Shown here piece by piece: positions 20,555-30,941 of a DNA stretch of 64,000 bases. How positions within the stretch are numbered: the stretch's first letter is position 1; each line of letters opens with the position of its first letter. The stretch comes from Anodontia alba. Its lineage: Eukaryota; Mollusca; Bivalvia; Lucinida; Lucinidae. Under the pieces are notes generated by a model, which made no database searches, was not told the DNA's origin, and saw only the letters and a list, made by a program, of their open reading frames with translations. The stretch is taken from positions 40,358,803 through 40,422,802 of the forward strand of contig OZ024836.1 in NCBI GenBank assembly GCA_964016985.1. The letters run 5' to 3'. A program made the translations under genes and the position numbers.

Positions 20555-20756
20555 CCCTTAGCCTGCTGAATAAATTAAATTAGCCACACCCATTTCTGAC
20601 TATCCACTAATCAGATTACTCGTTATATTGTATTCATTCAGTTCACAAACTGCATGACAAATAATGTAGGTCCTGATCTTATGGTTTCAGAAGCCATCTG
20701 ATCTGGATCGTCACTGTTTGCAAAGGTAGGGGTTGTCATGTTCAGCATGATAAGGC
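20555..20756. mobile_element. Family A MITE, old copy
   Basis: CCCTTAGCCTGCTGAATAAA at the left; the right end has decayed to TTCAGCATGATAAGG. The core is degraded (ACAAATAATGTAGGTCCTG). Contains CCACTAATCAG where other copies have CCAATCAG. Confidence 0.7.
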
Positions 20757-20859
20757 TTTAAAAGATGATGCTGTTGGCTTCAGGTTGGTGTCAGAATAAA
20801 TGAGAAAACAATGGCAGAAGGATAATTGGCATACCATATTTACACTAAGTACTCCGATT

Positions 20860-21130
20860 GCTCAACTCCTTGTCTGAATACACTGTACTTAGTGTATACA
20901 ACTCCTTGTCAGACTTGAGCTGTCTGAATACTTAGTGTTTACAACTCCTTGTCAGACTTGAGCTGTCTGAATATTTAGTGTATACAACTCCTTGTCAGAC
21001 TTGAGCTGTCTGAATACTTAGTGTTTACAACTCCTTGTCAGACTTGAGCTGTCTGAATATTTAGTTTGTACAACTCCTTGTCAGACTTGAGCTGTCTGAA
21101 TACTTTGTGTATATAACTCCTTGTCAGACT
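20860..21130. repeat. 43-bp tandem array, about six units
   Basis: Unit includes TACAACTCCTTGTCAGACTT and GAGCTGTCTGAATA(C/T)TTAGTG. Units differ by only a few bases, so expansion is fairly recent. The unit resembles the left arm of family F, which continues directly after the array. Confidence 0.9.
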
Positions 21131-21270
21131 TATCCTATAATTTGAACAAGTCCATTTTAATACCTGTAGATATTTTTAATCACTGCCGGATAAGTGACAA
21201 TCAGTGTAGAACAAACAGTGTAGACCCTGATCAGATGCTTATTCTGATCTAGATCTACACTGTTCATCTT
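21131..21270. mobile_element. Family F MITE remainder
   Basis: AATTTGAACAAGTCCATTTT, GATAAGTGACAATCAGTG, then core ACAAACAGTGTAGACCCTG ... ATCTACACTGTTC. The array at 20860-21130 replaces its left end. Confidence 0.7.
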
Positions 21271-21271
21271 A

Positions 21272-21433
21272 GCTCCAGATAAGGCACTTTTTCCATGAAA
21301 ACGTATGTTGTGGGTACTTAGTAGAAGTGCCTCAGTGAGGCGCTTCTAATGAGTACCCACAACATGTGCTTTCTTGCAGAAATAAGAAAAATACTTCTAG
21401 GATACCCCCTCTTATCTGGAACTGTAGTTTGAG
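21272..21433. mobile_element. Family M5 MITE, complete
   Basis: Ends TTAGCTCCAGATAAGGC and TCTTATCTGGAACTG. Hairpin GTGCCTCAGTGAGGCGC inside the GTGGGTACTTAGTAGAAG core. Confidence 0.82.
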
Positions 21434-21820
21434 CATCTTTGTTCAAATACTTAAGGGTTAGTATGGTAATTGACTGCTGTCATTTCATGCCAAGTTTCTG
21501 ACATGGTCTATAAATTGGATGGTTTTTACTGGGCAGTGGGGAAATGATCTATCGCTGTTGGTCAGCCATAAAGGGAATTGACTGACTTCATTGTGAACTT
21601 TTCAAGAGCTTTTGGCAAGCTTTCTGATATAAAAGTTGATTTCAGTGCCACTGCCCTCAGATCATCATTATAATGTAACACTCAAGTTTATTTTATTAAT
21701 TATTTATTTATCAGTCTAGCAACTAATTTAGGCAAACTAGAGTTTCTCCATATTGATTGTCCGCAATTTCATATCCCCTCACTTTCCTGGCCATGGTGTT
21801 ATGTGACCTTAACACAACTT

Positions 21821-21935
21821 GTTAAGGAGGTGTATTTGGTGATAATTCTGGGATTCTTGAGTATCCACTACAAATGTTTTCATGGAGAAATAAGAACAAT
21901 TATCCCAAAATTATCACCAAAAACACCTCCTTAAC
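21821..21935. mobile_element. Family M2 MITE, short
   Basis: GTTAAGGAGGTGTATTTGGT ... ACACCTCCTTAAC, with TTAA at both ends. Half of the M core remains (GAGTATCCACTACAAATG). The flanks (21434-21820 and 21936-22455) are unassigned AT-rich DNA without a gene. Confidence 0.78.
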
Positions 21936-22460
21936 AAGTCCTACGGAAATGCAGCAAATACGGTTGAACTCCATCCAACCTTATAGGAGAGATAGAGATA
22001 GAGTAGCATACAAAGATTGGTATCAGGAGTTAACCTTTAACCCTTTGCCCAGGCTTTAGGGATCGGGGACAAAGGTTGCACAGCCCTACACATAAGGATT
22101 TTGTATAGGACATACAGCAAGAGACAAAAAAAAAAATTATCACAACCAAAATTTAACGGTTGACCCTGGATTGGGCTGGGTATTGGGGGCGAAAATGATT
22201 GTGATATTGCACAACCCTTAAGCACATATTTACAGTATCTCTGGTGCCTGATATGTGGGCCTAGACTGGCTCCTGTCTAACTGATATTTGAATCTTTTTC
22301 TTGGATTTGGCTGATCAGTAAATGAGTTTCTGCCAGGTAAGGGAGATGATATATGTAGAAAAATAGTCAAGTAGGCGTGTTTTCTTTTGTTAGATAAGGA
22401 AACTAAAACTCATAGCCTGGAACTACTGGCTAATATGGGCTGTGCAAGAATTCTTCTTAA

Positions 22461-22726
22461 CCCTTGTCCTGCTGAACCCGGATATACCCTGCCTTTGCAA
22501 ACAGTGTAGTTCCAGATCAGTTGGCTTCTTCAGAAGCCAACTGATCTGGATCTGCACTGTTTGTCATTAAGTATGTGAATTTGTATCTTCAGAAGCCAAC
22601 TGATCTGGATCTGCACTGTTTGTCATTAAGTATGTGAATTTGTATCACTATATAAAATCAAAATAATCTGATTGGCTGAAAATTAGAAGTGGGTGTGGCA
22701 TTTTAATTTATTCAGCAGGACAAGGG
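22461..22726. mobile_element. Family A MITE with internal 59-bp duplication
   Basis: TTAA at 22457-22460 and 22727-22730; both ends perfect (CCCTTGTCCTGCTGAA / TTCAGCAGGACAAGGG). The right half of the core, 22528-22586, is repeated identically at 22587-22645. Confidence 0.92.
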
Positions 22727-22802
22727 TTAAAATGCTTATTAGAAATGTGTTTGGCAGGAAGCTTCTCTTTTAATAAACCTCAATTTACTATACTCCCTGT
22801 TG

Positions 22803-22934
22803 ATGATATTTTTCCCAGAAAACAGGATTGTAGACAATTTGCATGATATATCAAATATTGTTTTCTGCAGGGTAAAAAGAAAAAAATATTTCAGTGTTGT
22901 CTGCTGAAAATTTTATCCAGCATAGAGAGTATTA
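22803..22934. mobile_element. Family G MITE, right part
   Basis: TTTTTCCCAGAAAACAGGA ... GCATGATATATCAAA ... GTCTGCTGAAAATTTTATCC then AGCATAGAGAGTATTAA. Confidence 0.65.
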
Positions 22935-23384
22935 ATTATTAAACATCTGATAAAAAAGGAAAGTAGATTTCCTGGCTAGCATCAACTTTAAAGTTTTAAT
23001 GCTTATTTTATTTCATTTCATGCCCATGAAATGTTTCTTTTATGACTGACTGTCAGAAAGGATCATGAATATTTAACAAGTTTTGTCATTTGTAAATAAA
23101 GACATGGTAATTAATTGTTAATTTATGTCCCTCATCTTTTTATAAGTCTATTGACTTTCAGCTCCAAATGTCATGCTACTGTGATTTTGTTTGTTGTCAA
23201 TCTTTGGCTGTCTCTAGGTGGAGTTAGCAGAGGACAGATATGTGATTATTTCACAACTCTCTGCTTGTCCATCATTCTTAAGTCCAGTTGTCCATTCCAC
23301 CTCACTCCTTAAAGTGCCATACAAAATTGTAGCAGAGGGTGTTCTGATTTTTCAGTGAGAATCACTCAACATTTCATTTGAATT
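22935..23384. other. Unassigned spacer
   Basis: No family recognised. A 65-codon frame (23115-23312) has a hydrophobic start but no domain or splice context. Confidence 0.4.
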
Positions 23385-23590
23385 GCCTGCTTTAAACGCT
23401 CCTGACTTGGGATCATGAGGTACCAGATTCGAATCCCACAAGAGGTGGAATACAGCTCATGACTGACAGCGCTTTGTTGCAAAGAGCCTTTCATTATCAT
23501 CCTCCCATCGTTTCAATATTGCCGAAATACTTTGAATGGGATGTACATTTAAAACACCAAATCATCATCAGTCAGTGACAAAATCTGTTA
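23385..23590 (+). mobile_element. Degenerate tRNA-derived SINE
   Basis: B-box-like AGATTCGAATCCC preceded by CTTGGGATCATGAGG, then a tail ending GGGATGTACATTTAAAACAC and CAAATCATCATCAG. Limits uncertain; different family from 50848. Confidence 0.5.
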
Positions 23591-23679
23591 CAATGATACC
23601 TGTGAATTGGTAACACAGTTTTTCAGAAGTTGCAACAATGTTATTTATAATACTTCAAGAAACATATGTTTTGTATATC

Positions 23680-24038
23680 CAGTCGAACCGCAATGGCTCC
23701 AACATCTTTGTGACAATGGAAATTTGTTCGAGACATGGGTAGTTCGAGCCACTGAGGGTTAATCATGGCACCAGTTCAGGAAGCAAATAGCGATAATTTA
23801 GGGAAATCTTTTCAATTTTCTACACAACAATTGTATGTTGAGTGTACTCATTAAAATTGCCTCGATGAGGCAATTCTGATTAGTACACACATCATACAAT
23901 TCCATGATAAAATAAGAAAAAAATCCCTAAATATTTGTTTTCTTGAGCTATTGGAAGAATTATGTAGGGACTGAAAAACGAGTTCGAATCATCCACGGTA
24001 AACGAGCCATCCGTGTTCAAGCCATTGAGGTTGTACTG
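23680..24038. mobile_element. Family N MITE, complete
   Basis: Ends CAGTCGAACCGCAATGGCTC and GCCATTGAGGTTGTACTG, pogo/Tigger-like. Sub-ends GGAAATTTGTTCGAGACATG and GACTGAAAAACGAGTTCGAA. The centre is a relative of the M core: GTGTACTCATTAAAATTGCC / GGCAATTCTGATTAGTACAC. Confidence 0.82.
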
Positions 24039-24167
24039 TATGTAATATCGCCTCACAAATGTCCAAAATATATGTTCTGTGAGGAAATAAGAATAAATTA
24101 AGGCATTTTTTTTTTTTTTTCATATTCTGCTTATTAAGGTTTCTTTACAGCAGCAAATTCATTTTAA

Positions 24168-25303
24168 CCCATTGTAGTCTGGAGATCCCTAAAATGCCCA
24201 CAGAATGCAGCATCTGGTCAGGATCTTCACTATTTGCAAATAATTCCACCATTTTTATGCCCCACAACAAAAAGTGGCAAGGCTATTATGTTATACCCTC
24301 GGAAATTTTTTCTCTGTCCGTCAGCCAGTGTCTGTCCGTCAGCGCTTCTGTCATTTATGTCCGCTCCGTAAATCTGATACAATCCAAGATATTTTCACGA
24401 AACTTCACACAAATGTAAAGCACTGTGAAACAACTTGCCGACTACATGAACCATACCCCAATTTGCCTACTTTTGGAGTTATTGTCCTTTTAACATTGAA
24501 CATAGCCATTTTTGCCATGTTGTGTCCACGCTGCAAGTTGAAAACTGTTTGAGATAATATGAAATTTCTCACAAATGTAAAGCACCATGAGCAAAAACCA
24601 TAACTCTGGTTAACCTACTTTTGGAGTTGTGGTCCTTTTAACATAGTAGATACTGAAACTAGCCATTTCTACTATGTACTCATGTCTGCTCTATATTTTC
24701 ATGAAACTAAATCACACAAATGTTAAGCTCTTCGAGACGACTTGCAGAACACATCAGCTGTAACTGTGGTTTGCCTACTTTTGGAGTTATTGCCATTTGC
24801 ATTAACATTGAACATAACCATTTCTACCATGTACTCGTGTCTGCTCTGTAAGTTGAAAAGCATTCGAGTTATTATTATGGAATTTCTCACAAATGTAAAG
24901 CACCATGAGACAACATGCAGAACACCAAAAAACTCTGGTTAACCTACTTTTGGAGTTACAGCCCTTTGAACATAGAAGATATTGAAAATAGCCATTTCTA
25001 CCATGTGTACGAAAAAAGGAAACAATCACCTTGAAAATTTTAATCAAAATTAACACATGTACATGCATCAATGTTGATAATATTTAGGGAAATACTAATG
25101 CACCTTCTCTTTGATTTTAGTTTTGATAGAGTTATGGCATTTGCATGATGTAAGTGCAGTGGCGAGGCATATTGCAGTGCTTACAGAGCTTTTATTCTCT
25201 AGGAATATCTAAATCACATAGCCTGATATACCTGACATACCTAAAATTGAAATTAGAAGCTTTCAGTATATTATGTGGGGCAGTTCATTTAGGCTACAAT
25301 GGG
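24168..25303. mobile_element. Family C MITE split by a tandem-repeat element
   Basis: Left end CCCATTGTAGTCTG after TTAA (24164-24167), degraded core to about 24250; the right part GAATATCTAAATCACATAGC ... GGCTACAATGGG ends at 25303 before TTAA. About 0.93 kb is inserted. Confidence 0.78.
24256..25190 (+). mobile_element. Hairpin-headed tandem array within the C MITE
   Basis: Head TATGCCCCACAACAAAAAG, then a CTGTCCGTCAG run, followed by four diverged units with ACAAATGTAAAGCAC, CCTACTTTTGGAGTTATTG and GAACATA(G/A)CCATTTCTACC. Spacing of the ACAAATG block is irregular (about 145-173 bp). Open frames here are by-products. Confidence 0.78.
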
Positions 25304-25706
25304 TTAATGGCAACATGTTTTGGAACAGATACTGCTGTTTTAACAAGGATTCACTGTATTTTGGGTAACTACAGTATTTTTAGATTCAGCAGGTAAAAGT
25401 TAACCTGCATACCAGTAGGTTTCATTCATATTTTATTGGCTTTGATCATTGCTACTGTGCAAACAGTGTAAATCAATTGTTTTATCAAATTGGTTCTGAT
25501 AAAGGTGTTTTCATGTTTTATTGATAAAAGGCTGAATGCAGGCAGGATGCTGGCTGCAGGAGTTGCTCATTTACAGGACTCCGGGTAGGAAAAGTTTGTG
25601 GATTAATAATTTTCTTATTTCTCCATGGAACTGTTAGATTCATATGAGTTGAGAGAGATTCAGGTGAGGAGGGATGGAGACGGGATATATGGTTATATGG
25701 AAATAT
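25304..25706. other. Unassigned spacer, no gene seen
   Basis: Contains one isolated half core (GCAAACAGTGTAAATC) at about 25458 and part of an M-type arm (TTTTCTTATTTCTCCATGG) at 25610. Confidence 0.4.
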
Positions 25707-25874
25707 CATAGCTCTTGATAAGGCGCTTTTTTTCAATATAAAAGTATCTATATTTTTCTTATTTCACAACAAAAACATATGTTGGGCAAGGCGCATCTAA
25801 TGAGTACCCACAATATATGTTTTTGTTGTGAAATAAGAAAACTATTTACCTGATACCCACTCTTATCTGGACCT
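25707..25874. mobile_element. Family M5 MITE
   Basis: TCATAGCTCTTGATAAGGCG ... ACAAAAACATATGTTGGGC, then ATGAGTACCCACAATATATG, ending CTCTTATCTGGACC. The left half of the central hairpin is deleted. Confidence 0.72.
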
Positions 25875-25949
25875 ACGAATATTAACATTTTTTTAATTAT
25901 ATATCAAAAGAGAAAAGTTGTAAATTAGAATTGCCTCGGATGGATGAAT

Positions 25950-26330
25950 TTAATTTAACGCTTAAGGTGCTAAGCAAAATTGTGGCAGACACCAGAGCCC
26001 AGTTGTTCAAAGCATCGTTAGCTTAACGAGCTCGTTAAGGGTCATTTCATTAACTGTTTTAGCGGATTCAATATACAATATTCTGATATTTTTTGCTGAA
26101 AAAATGTGAGTAGCTTTTGCACTGCAAAAGCTACTCACATTTTTTCAGCAAAAAAATTCAGCATATTTGCGTATCACTCGATGTAAATTTTAACAAATTG
26201 TTAACTAACGACATCGTTAGCTTTGAACAACTGGGCCCAGTACTTTTTTAATTATTTTTCAGAGTAAATAAGGCTTGGCATTTCCTGTGAATTTTCTACT
26301 AGGCAGACAATTCACATGAAATGTCAAGGG
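25950..26330. mobile_element. Family H MITE split by an I element
   Basis: Left end TTAACGCTTAAGGTGCTAAG at 25957; the right part resumes at 26240 with TTTTTCAGAGTAAATAAGGC and GACAATTCACATGAAATGTC. The far right end is lost in a G-rich patch. Confidence 0.7.
25995..26238. mobile_element. Family I MITE, complete
   Basis: Ends GAGCCCAGTTGTTCAAAGC and GCTTTGAACAACTGGGCCC. The centre is a perfect hairpin GAGTAGCTTTTGCACTGC / GCAAAAGCTACTC continuing through ACATTTTTTCAGCAAAAA. Confidence 0.9.
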
Positions 26331-26900
26331 GAGGGGGTGGGGGGGACACTTGCTCTAGCTACTTGTGTAATGGAATGAAGACATGGTTCTGTATCTCACA
26401 GACCATCATTTCTAAATAGCAATAATTGTGTTGATTGTTTACAATTGGGCCATAGTATACAAATGCCAAACTTTTCTTAACATGTGAAGGTAATTGTCCA
26501 CAAGATTATCATTGACCAATGTAATGATCAAACTGGTTACCTCCTGTTAGACGAAATCCAGGTAACGTTTATTTACAGCCACGCTATTCTTGTCGCTATT
26601 ACGTCAGAGTGCTGTTGGGAGCTGGTTATCTGTAAAAGCTGGACTGGGACATTTTGGACATTTGCAAACAGTGCAGTCTCAGATCAGACACCACAGAAGG
26701 TGGCTTCTGATCAGGGTCTGCACTGTGCTCAAAATAAGGAATCAAGTAAAGGGTTGAATGAAACAAGTAAAGGGTTGAATGAAACAGTCTTGTCCCCGTT
26801 CATGACTATTTTCCCAGCCTACACTCAGAGACAATAGACCCATCAGTGCTGTAAGTGCTTTAATTTTCTACAAATGCCCTAAATATTCTTCTAACTCATT
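26331..26900. other. Spacer with one orphan core hairpin
   Basis: At 26660-26740 a core hairpin (GCAAACAGTGCAGTCTCAG ... GGGTCTGCACTGT) lies without recognisable MITE ends. A 117-codon frame (26484-26837) runs through it and contains a GLNETSK direct repeat; I do not regard it as a gene. Confidence 0.5.
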
Positions 26901-26906
26901 AATTAA

Positions 26907-27111
26907 CCTTTGTCCTGCTGAATAAATTAAGATGCCACTCCCACTTCTAATTATCAGCCAATCAAATTGCTTGATCCAGATTGTTGATACAAATTCATAT
27001 ACTGAATGGCAAACAGTGCAGATCCAGATCAGTTGGCTTCTTCAGAGCCAACTGATCTGGATCTACACTGTTTGCAAAGGTAGGGTATATCGGGGCTCAG
27101 CAGGACAAGGG
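26907..27111. mobile_element. Family A MITE, complete, reverse orientation
   Basis: TTAA at 26903-26906 and 27112-27115. Ends CCTTTGTCCTGCTGAATAAA and CAGCAGGACAAGGG. Has CAGCCAATCAAAT and the stem GGCTTCTTCAGAGCC. Confidence 0.9.
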
Positions 27112-27115
27112 TTAA

Positions 27116-27281
27116 ATTAAGATGCCACATCCACCTAATTTTCAGCCAATCAGGTAACTTGATCCAGTTGTTGATACAAATTCACATACTGAATGACAAA
27201 CAGTGCAGATCCAGATCGGTTGGCTTCTTCAGAAGCACTGTTTGCAAAGACAGGGCATATCCGGGTTCAACAGGATGAGGA
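27116..27281. mobile_element. Family A MITE, left-truncated, in tandem with the previous copy
   Basis: Begins within the left arm (AGATGCCACATCCACC) directly after the TTAA of the copy at 26907, in the same orientation, and ends TCAACAGGATGAGGA before TTAA (27282-27285). Part of the right core half is deleted. Confidence 0.8.
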
Positions 27282-27717
27282 TTAAAGATAACATACTGAT
27301 CCTTAAAACAGCCTAAATGTTTTATTTCGCAATCATGTGCCACAAATATTTAGGTAGAAAGGTAAAATTATTTTTGAGGATTTATAAGTAATTTTATGGC
27401 ATGTTAACCTGCATGTTCAGTTTCCCTAGTTTTACAGTGTTTCATAGCTCTAGATAAGAAGAATATTCAATTCAATCTTTTTTTTGCTTATTTTGCCATG
27501 AAAATTTGTTTGGTATTCATTGGAATTGCTTAGGTTAGAGACATTTTTAGAGAGAAATAAGAAACATTCTATGTTTGGCGGAATAAAAACAAAACAAAAA
27601 AAACATTATTATCTGAAGCTGTGTATAAAAGTCAGAAAAGTTCCTTGCATGTCAAAGTAGAAATATATGAAAAAATACACATATAAATACAAATGTATTT
27701 GTACTTTTTGGATACCA
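27282..27717. other. Spacer with a degraded M5 remnant
   Basis: AT-rich. TTTTGCCATGAAAATTTGTT and AGAGAGAAATAAGAAACATT at about 27490-27570 resemble M5 arms. No gene. Confidence 0.4.
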
Positions 27718-27938
27718 GGGCCCAGTTGTTCAAAGCATTGTTAGCTTAACAAGCTTGTTAAGGGTCATTTCGTTAACTGTTTTAGTGGATTCAATATACA
27801 ATATTCTGATATTTTTTGCTGAAAAAAAGCTACTCACATTTTTTTCAGCAAACAATTTCAGCATATTTGCGTATCACTCGATGTAAGTTTTAACGAATCG
27901 TTAACTAACGACGTCGTTAGCTTTGAACAACTGGGCCC
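27718..27938. mobile_element. Family I MITE, complete
   Basis: GGGCCCAGTTGTTCAAAGC at the left and GCTTTGAACAACTGGGCCC at the right, both perfect. The left half of the central hairpin is shortened, leaving AAAAAAGCTACTCACATTTT. Confidence 0.9.
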
Positions 27939-28091
27939 GGATTATTTTGAAAGCTTCACCATTGATATTTTTTTCTGTTTTAGAAATCCATATATTTTAA
28001 GATCATAACTGAGATTGATACTCATTCAGGGCAGTCATCTCTTTCACATTGTTTTTGCATCCCTTCTGAAGGATATTTTTGGGATCATTAA

Positions 28092-28355
28092 CACTGCAGG
28101 CTCGACATGACCTGAACATTGGTGACTGGGCCTTAAAACTTCAAATCAAACAAAAGATCATTAACTCTTAAGGTGTTAAGCAAAATTGTAGCAGACAACT
28201 TTCTAATTGTCTTTTTTTATTTTTGTCTTTTTTTTTTCAGAGAGAGTAATACTGCATTTTATGTGAATCATCACATGTCAAGCCTTATTTTCTTTGAAAA
28301 ATAAAATAAAAAATCAAAGTGTCATCTTCTGTAGTCATTATTAGCACTTGAAGGG
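28092..28355. mobile_element. SINE tail fragment followed by a family H MITE
   Basis: 28092-28154 is a SINE tail (GACTGGGCCTTAAAACTTC then AATCAAACAAAAG). 28163-28355 is H: TTAACTCTTAAGGTGTTAAG ... CATTATTAGCACTTGAAGGG. Confidence 0.7.
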
Positions 28356-28376
28356 TTGAAATCATGTATTGCTTTT

Positions 28377-30082
28377 AGCTCACCTGAGCACGAAGTGCTC
28401 ATGGTGAGCTATTGTGGTCAGTCAATGTCCGTCGTCCGTCGTGCGGCGTCAACAATTGCTTTAAAAGCCTACTCCTCCTACACCCCTGGGCCAATTGACT
28501 TGATACTTGGTAGGAAGCATCAGGGTGACTTGTAGATCAAAAATAGCTAAAATCGTTCTAATCGGAAATCCAAGATGGCCGCCATGGCCGCCATCTTGAA
28601 AATCTATTTTTCGCTTCTTCTCCTGAACCGAAAGGCCAATTGACTCCAAACTTGCTAGGAACCATCAGGGTGACTTGTAGATCAAAAATAGCTAAAATCG
28701 TGCCGATCGGAAATCCAAGATGGCCGCCATGGCCGCCATCTTGAAAATCTATTTTTTGCTTCTTCTCCTGAACGGAAAGGCCAGTTAACTCCAAACTTGC
28801 TAGGAAGCATCAGGGTGACTTGTAGATCAAAAATAGCTAAAATCATGCCGATTGGAAATCAAAGATGGCCGCCATGGCCGCCATCTTGAAAATCTATTTT
28901 TCGCTTCTTCTCCTGAACGGAAAGGCCAATTGACTCCAAACTTGCTAGGAAGCATCAGGGTGATTTGTAGATCAAAAGTAGCAAAAATCGTGCCGATCGG
29001 AAATCCAAGATGGCCGCCATGGCCGCCTTCTTGAAAATCTATTTTTCGCTTCTACTCCTAAACCCAAAAACCAATTGACTCCAAACTTGGTAGGAGGCAT
29101 TGGGGTGACATATAGATCAAAAATAGCTAAAATCGTGCCTATCGGAAATCCAAGATGGCCGCCATGGCAGCCATCTTAAAAATCTATTTTTCGCTTCTTC
29201 TCCTGAACCAAAAGGCCAGTTGACTCCAAACTTGGTAGGAAGCATCAGGGTGACTTGTAGATCAAAAATAGCTAAAATCATGACGATCGTAAAACCAGGA
29301 TGGGCGCCATGGCAGCCATCTTGAAAATCTATTTTTCGCTTCTTCTCCTGAACCGAAAGGCCAGTTGACTCGAAATTTGGTAGGAAGCATTTGGGTGACT
29401 TGTAGATCAAAAATAGCTAAAATCGTGCCGATCGTAAATCCAAGGTGGCCACCATGGCAGCTATCTTGAAAATCTAGTTTTCGCTTCTTCTCCTAAACCC
29501 AAAAGTCACTTGACTCGAAACTTAGTAGGAAGCATCAGGGTGACTTGTAGATCAAATATTGCTTAAATCATTCTGATTAGAAATCCCAGATGGCCACCAT
29601 GGCAGCCATCTTGAAAATCTATATTTAGCTTCTTCTCCTGCACCAAAAGGCCAATTGACTCCAAACTCTGTAGGAGACATTGGGGTGACTTGTAGATCAA
29701 AAATAGCTAAAATCGTGCCAGTCGGATATCCAAGATGGCTGATAGCAGCCATCTTGAAAATCTATTTTTCGCCTCTTCTCCTGAACTGAAAGGCCAGTTG
29801 ACTCGAAACTTGGTAGGAAGCATTGGGGTGACTCGTAGATCAAAAATAGCTAAAGTCGTGCCGATCGTAAATCCAAGCTGGCTACCATTTAGAGTTTGTT
29901 CAAATGGTCATGCTCAATTGACTGGCATGCCATATATCTTCTTCTTCAAAATAAAAAACTGCTTAAATGATGATCTTTTCATTAGTTGTGATGACAGGAT
30001 TGGAAAAATATTGCATAACATCTGCATATCTGCAGTGGCTATGTCACTCAGGTGAGCGATCCGTAGCCCGTGGGCCTCTTGT
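28377..30082 (+). mobile_element. Hairpin-headed tandem-repeat element, complete (Helentron/pearl-like)
   Basis: Starts with the hairpin AGCTCACCTGAGCAC-GAA-GTGCTCA-TGGTGAGCT, then GTCCGTCGTCCGTCGTGC. About nine to ten monomers of 145 bp follow (CCAAGATGG at 28570 and 28715, CAAAGATGG at 28860), each with the palindrome GGCCGCCATGGCCGCC. The 3' end has CTCAGGTGAGC (30047-30057), complementary to the 5' head, then a small GCCCGTGGGC hairpin and CTCTTGT. No transposase gene. Non-autonomous rolling-circle origin is an inference from the layout. Confidence 0.85.
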
Positions 30083-30300
30083 TTACTTCTCCTGCCAAAT
30101 ATACTACAATTACACTAAATATTTGGACAACATATATTATTATTTTCAATTTAATGTCCTACTTCAGGAGCAGACTGATCTGGGTCCTTCCAATTAATTA
30201 CTTATATCAAATATGTATAAGTTCTGGGGTCTAATTCTTAGGAGAATATATGTGGGTTTAAAGAAGAAAAAAAATTGATCTGAATAAAAATTATTTATCT

Positions 30301-30543
30301 GGGCCCATTTTTTCAAAGCATGGTTATATTAAAGAGCTCGTTAGTGGTAAAAATGTTAACTGTTCTAGTAAGTACAGAATCTAATTCACAGGTATTTTTG
30401 CTGAAAAAATGTGAGAGGCTTTTGCAAATGCAAAAGCTACTCACATTTTTTCAACAAAAATATTAGCATATATGCATATTTAATGATCAAAGTTTTAACC
30501 ATATGGTAATTAACGACATCATTGGTTTTGAACAACTGGGCCC
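30301..30543. mobile_element. Family I MITE, complete
   Basis: GGGCCCATTTTTTCAAAGC ... TTTTGAACAACTGGGCCC. Long central hairpin TGTGAGAGGCTTTTGCAAAT / GCAAAAGCTACTCACA. Confidence 0.85.
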
Positions 30544-30596
30544 TGGTGTTTTTCCTAAATAAAATTGCTTGTGTTTGTATTGCAAAGTCGTGTGAT

Positions 30597-30774
30597 TCAT
30601 AGCTCCAGATAAGAGGGGTTTTCCACATAATATATCCACTAAAACATACCTTGTGGGTACACATTAGAAGTGCCTCGATGGGGCACTTCTTATGAGTACC
30701 ACAACATATGTTTTTGTGGAGAAATAAGAAAAATACCAGTACATTTCAGTTGAAACAGGTCTATATCTGGAGCT
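30597..30774. mobile_element. Family M5 MITE, complete
   Basis: CATAGCTCCAGATAAGAGG ... GTGCCTCGATGGGGCAC hairpin ... CTATATCTGGAGCTTT. The outer inverted ends AGCTCCAGATA are clear here. Confidence 0.82.
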
Positions 30775-30941
30775 TTGTTGTTTTTTTCTTTTTATTTCTT
30801 GCATCTATACAATATGCTTTATTGCCTTTTTCAGCAACTTTGTCTCTATGGATGTCTGCTAAACTTGGTATGATATTTTCTTTCATTTCATGTTTCATTT
30901 TAGTCTGCTGGAGTTAACCTTTGTTTATCCTTTTGTTTTAA

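Noticed and set aside
26484..26837. 117-codon gene
   Set aside because: Runs through a MITE-type core hairpin and has no domain or splice context.
28460..29760. Series of similar 60-100-codon proteins (LSVQEKKRKIDFQDG...)
   Set aside because: They are the 145-bp monomers of the tandem-repeat element read in one frame, with stops and frame changes between units.
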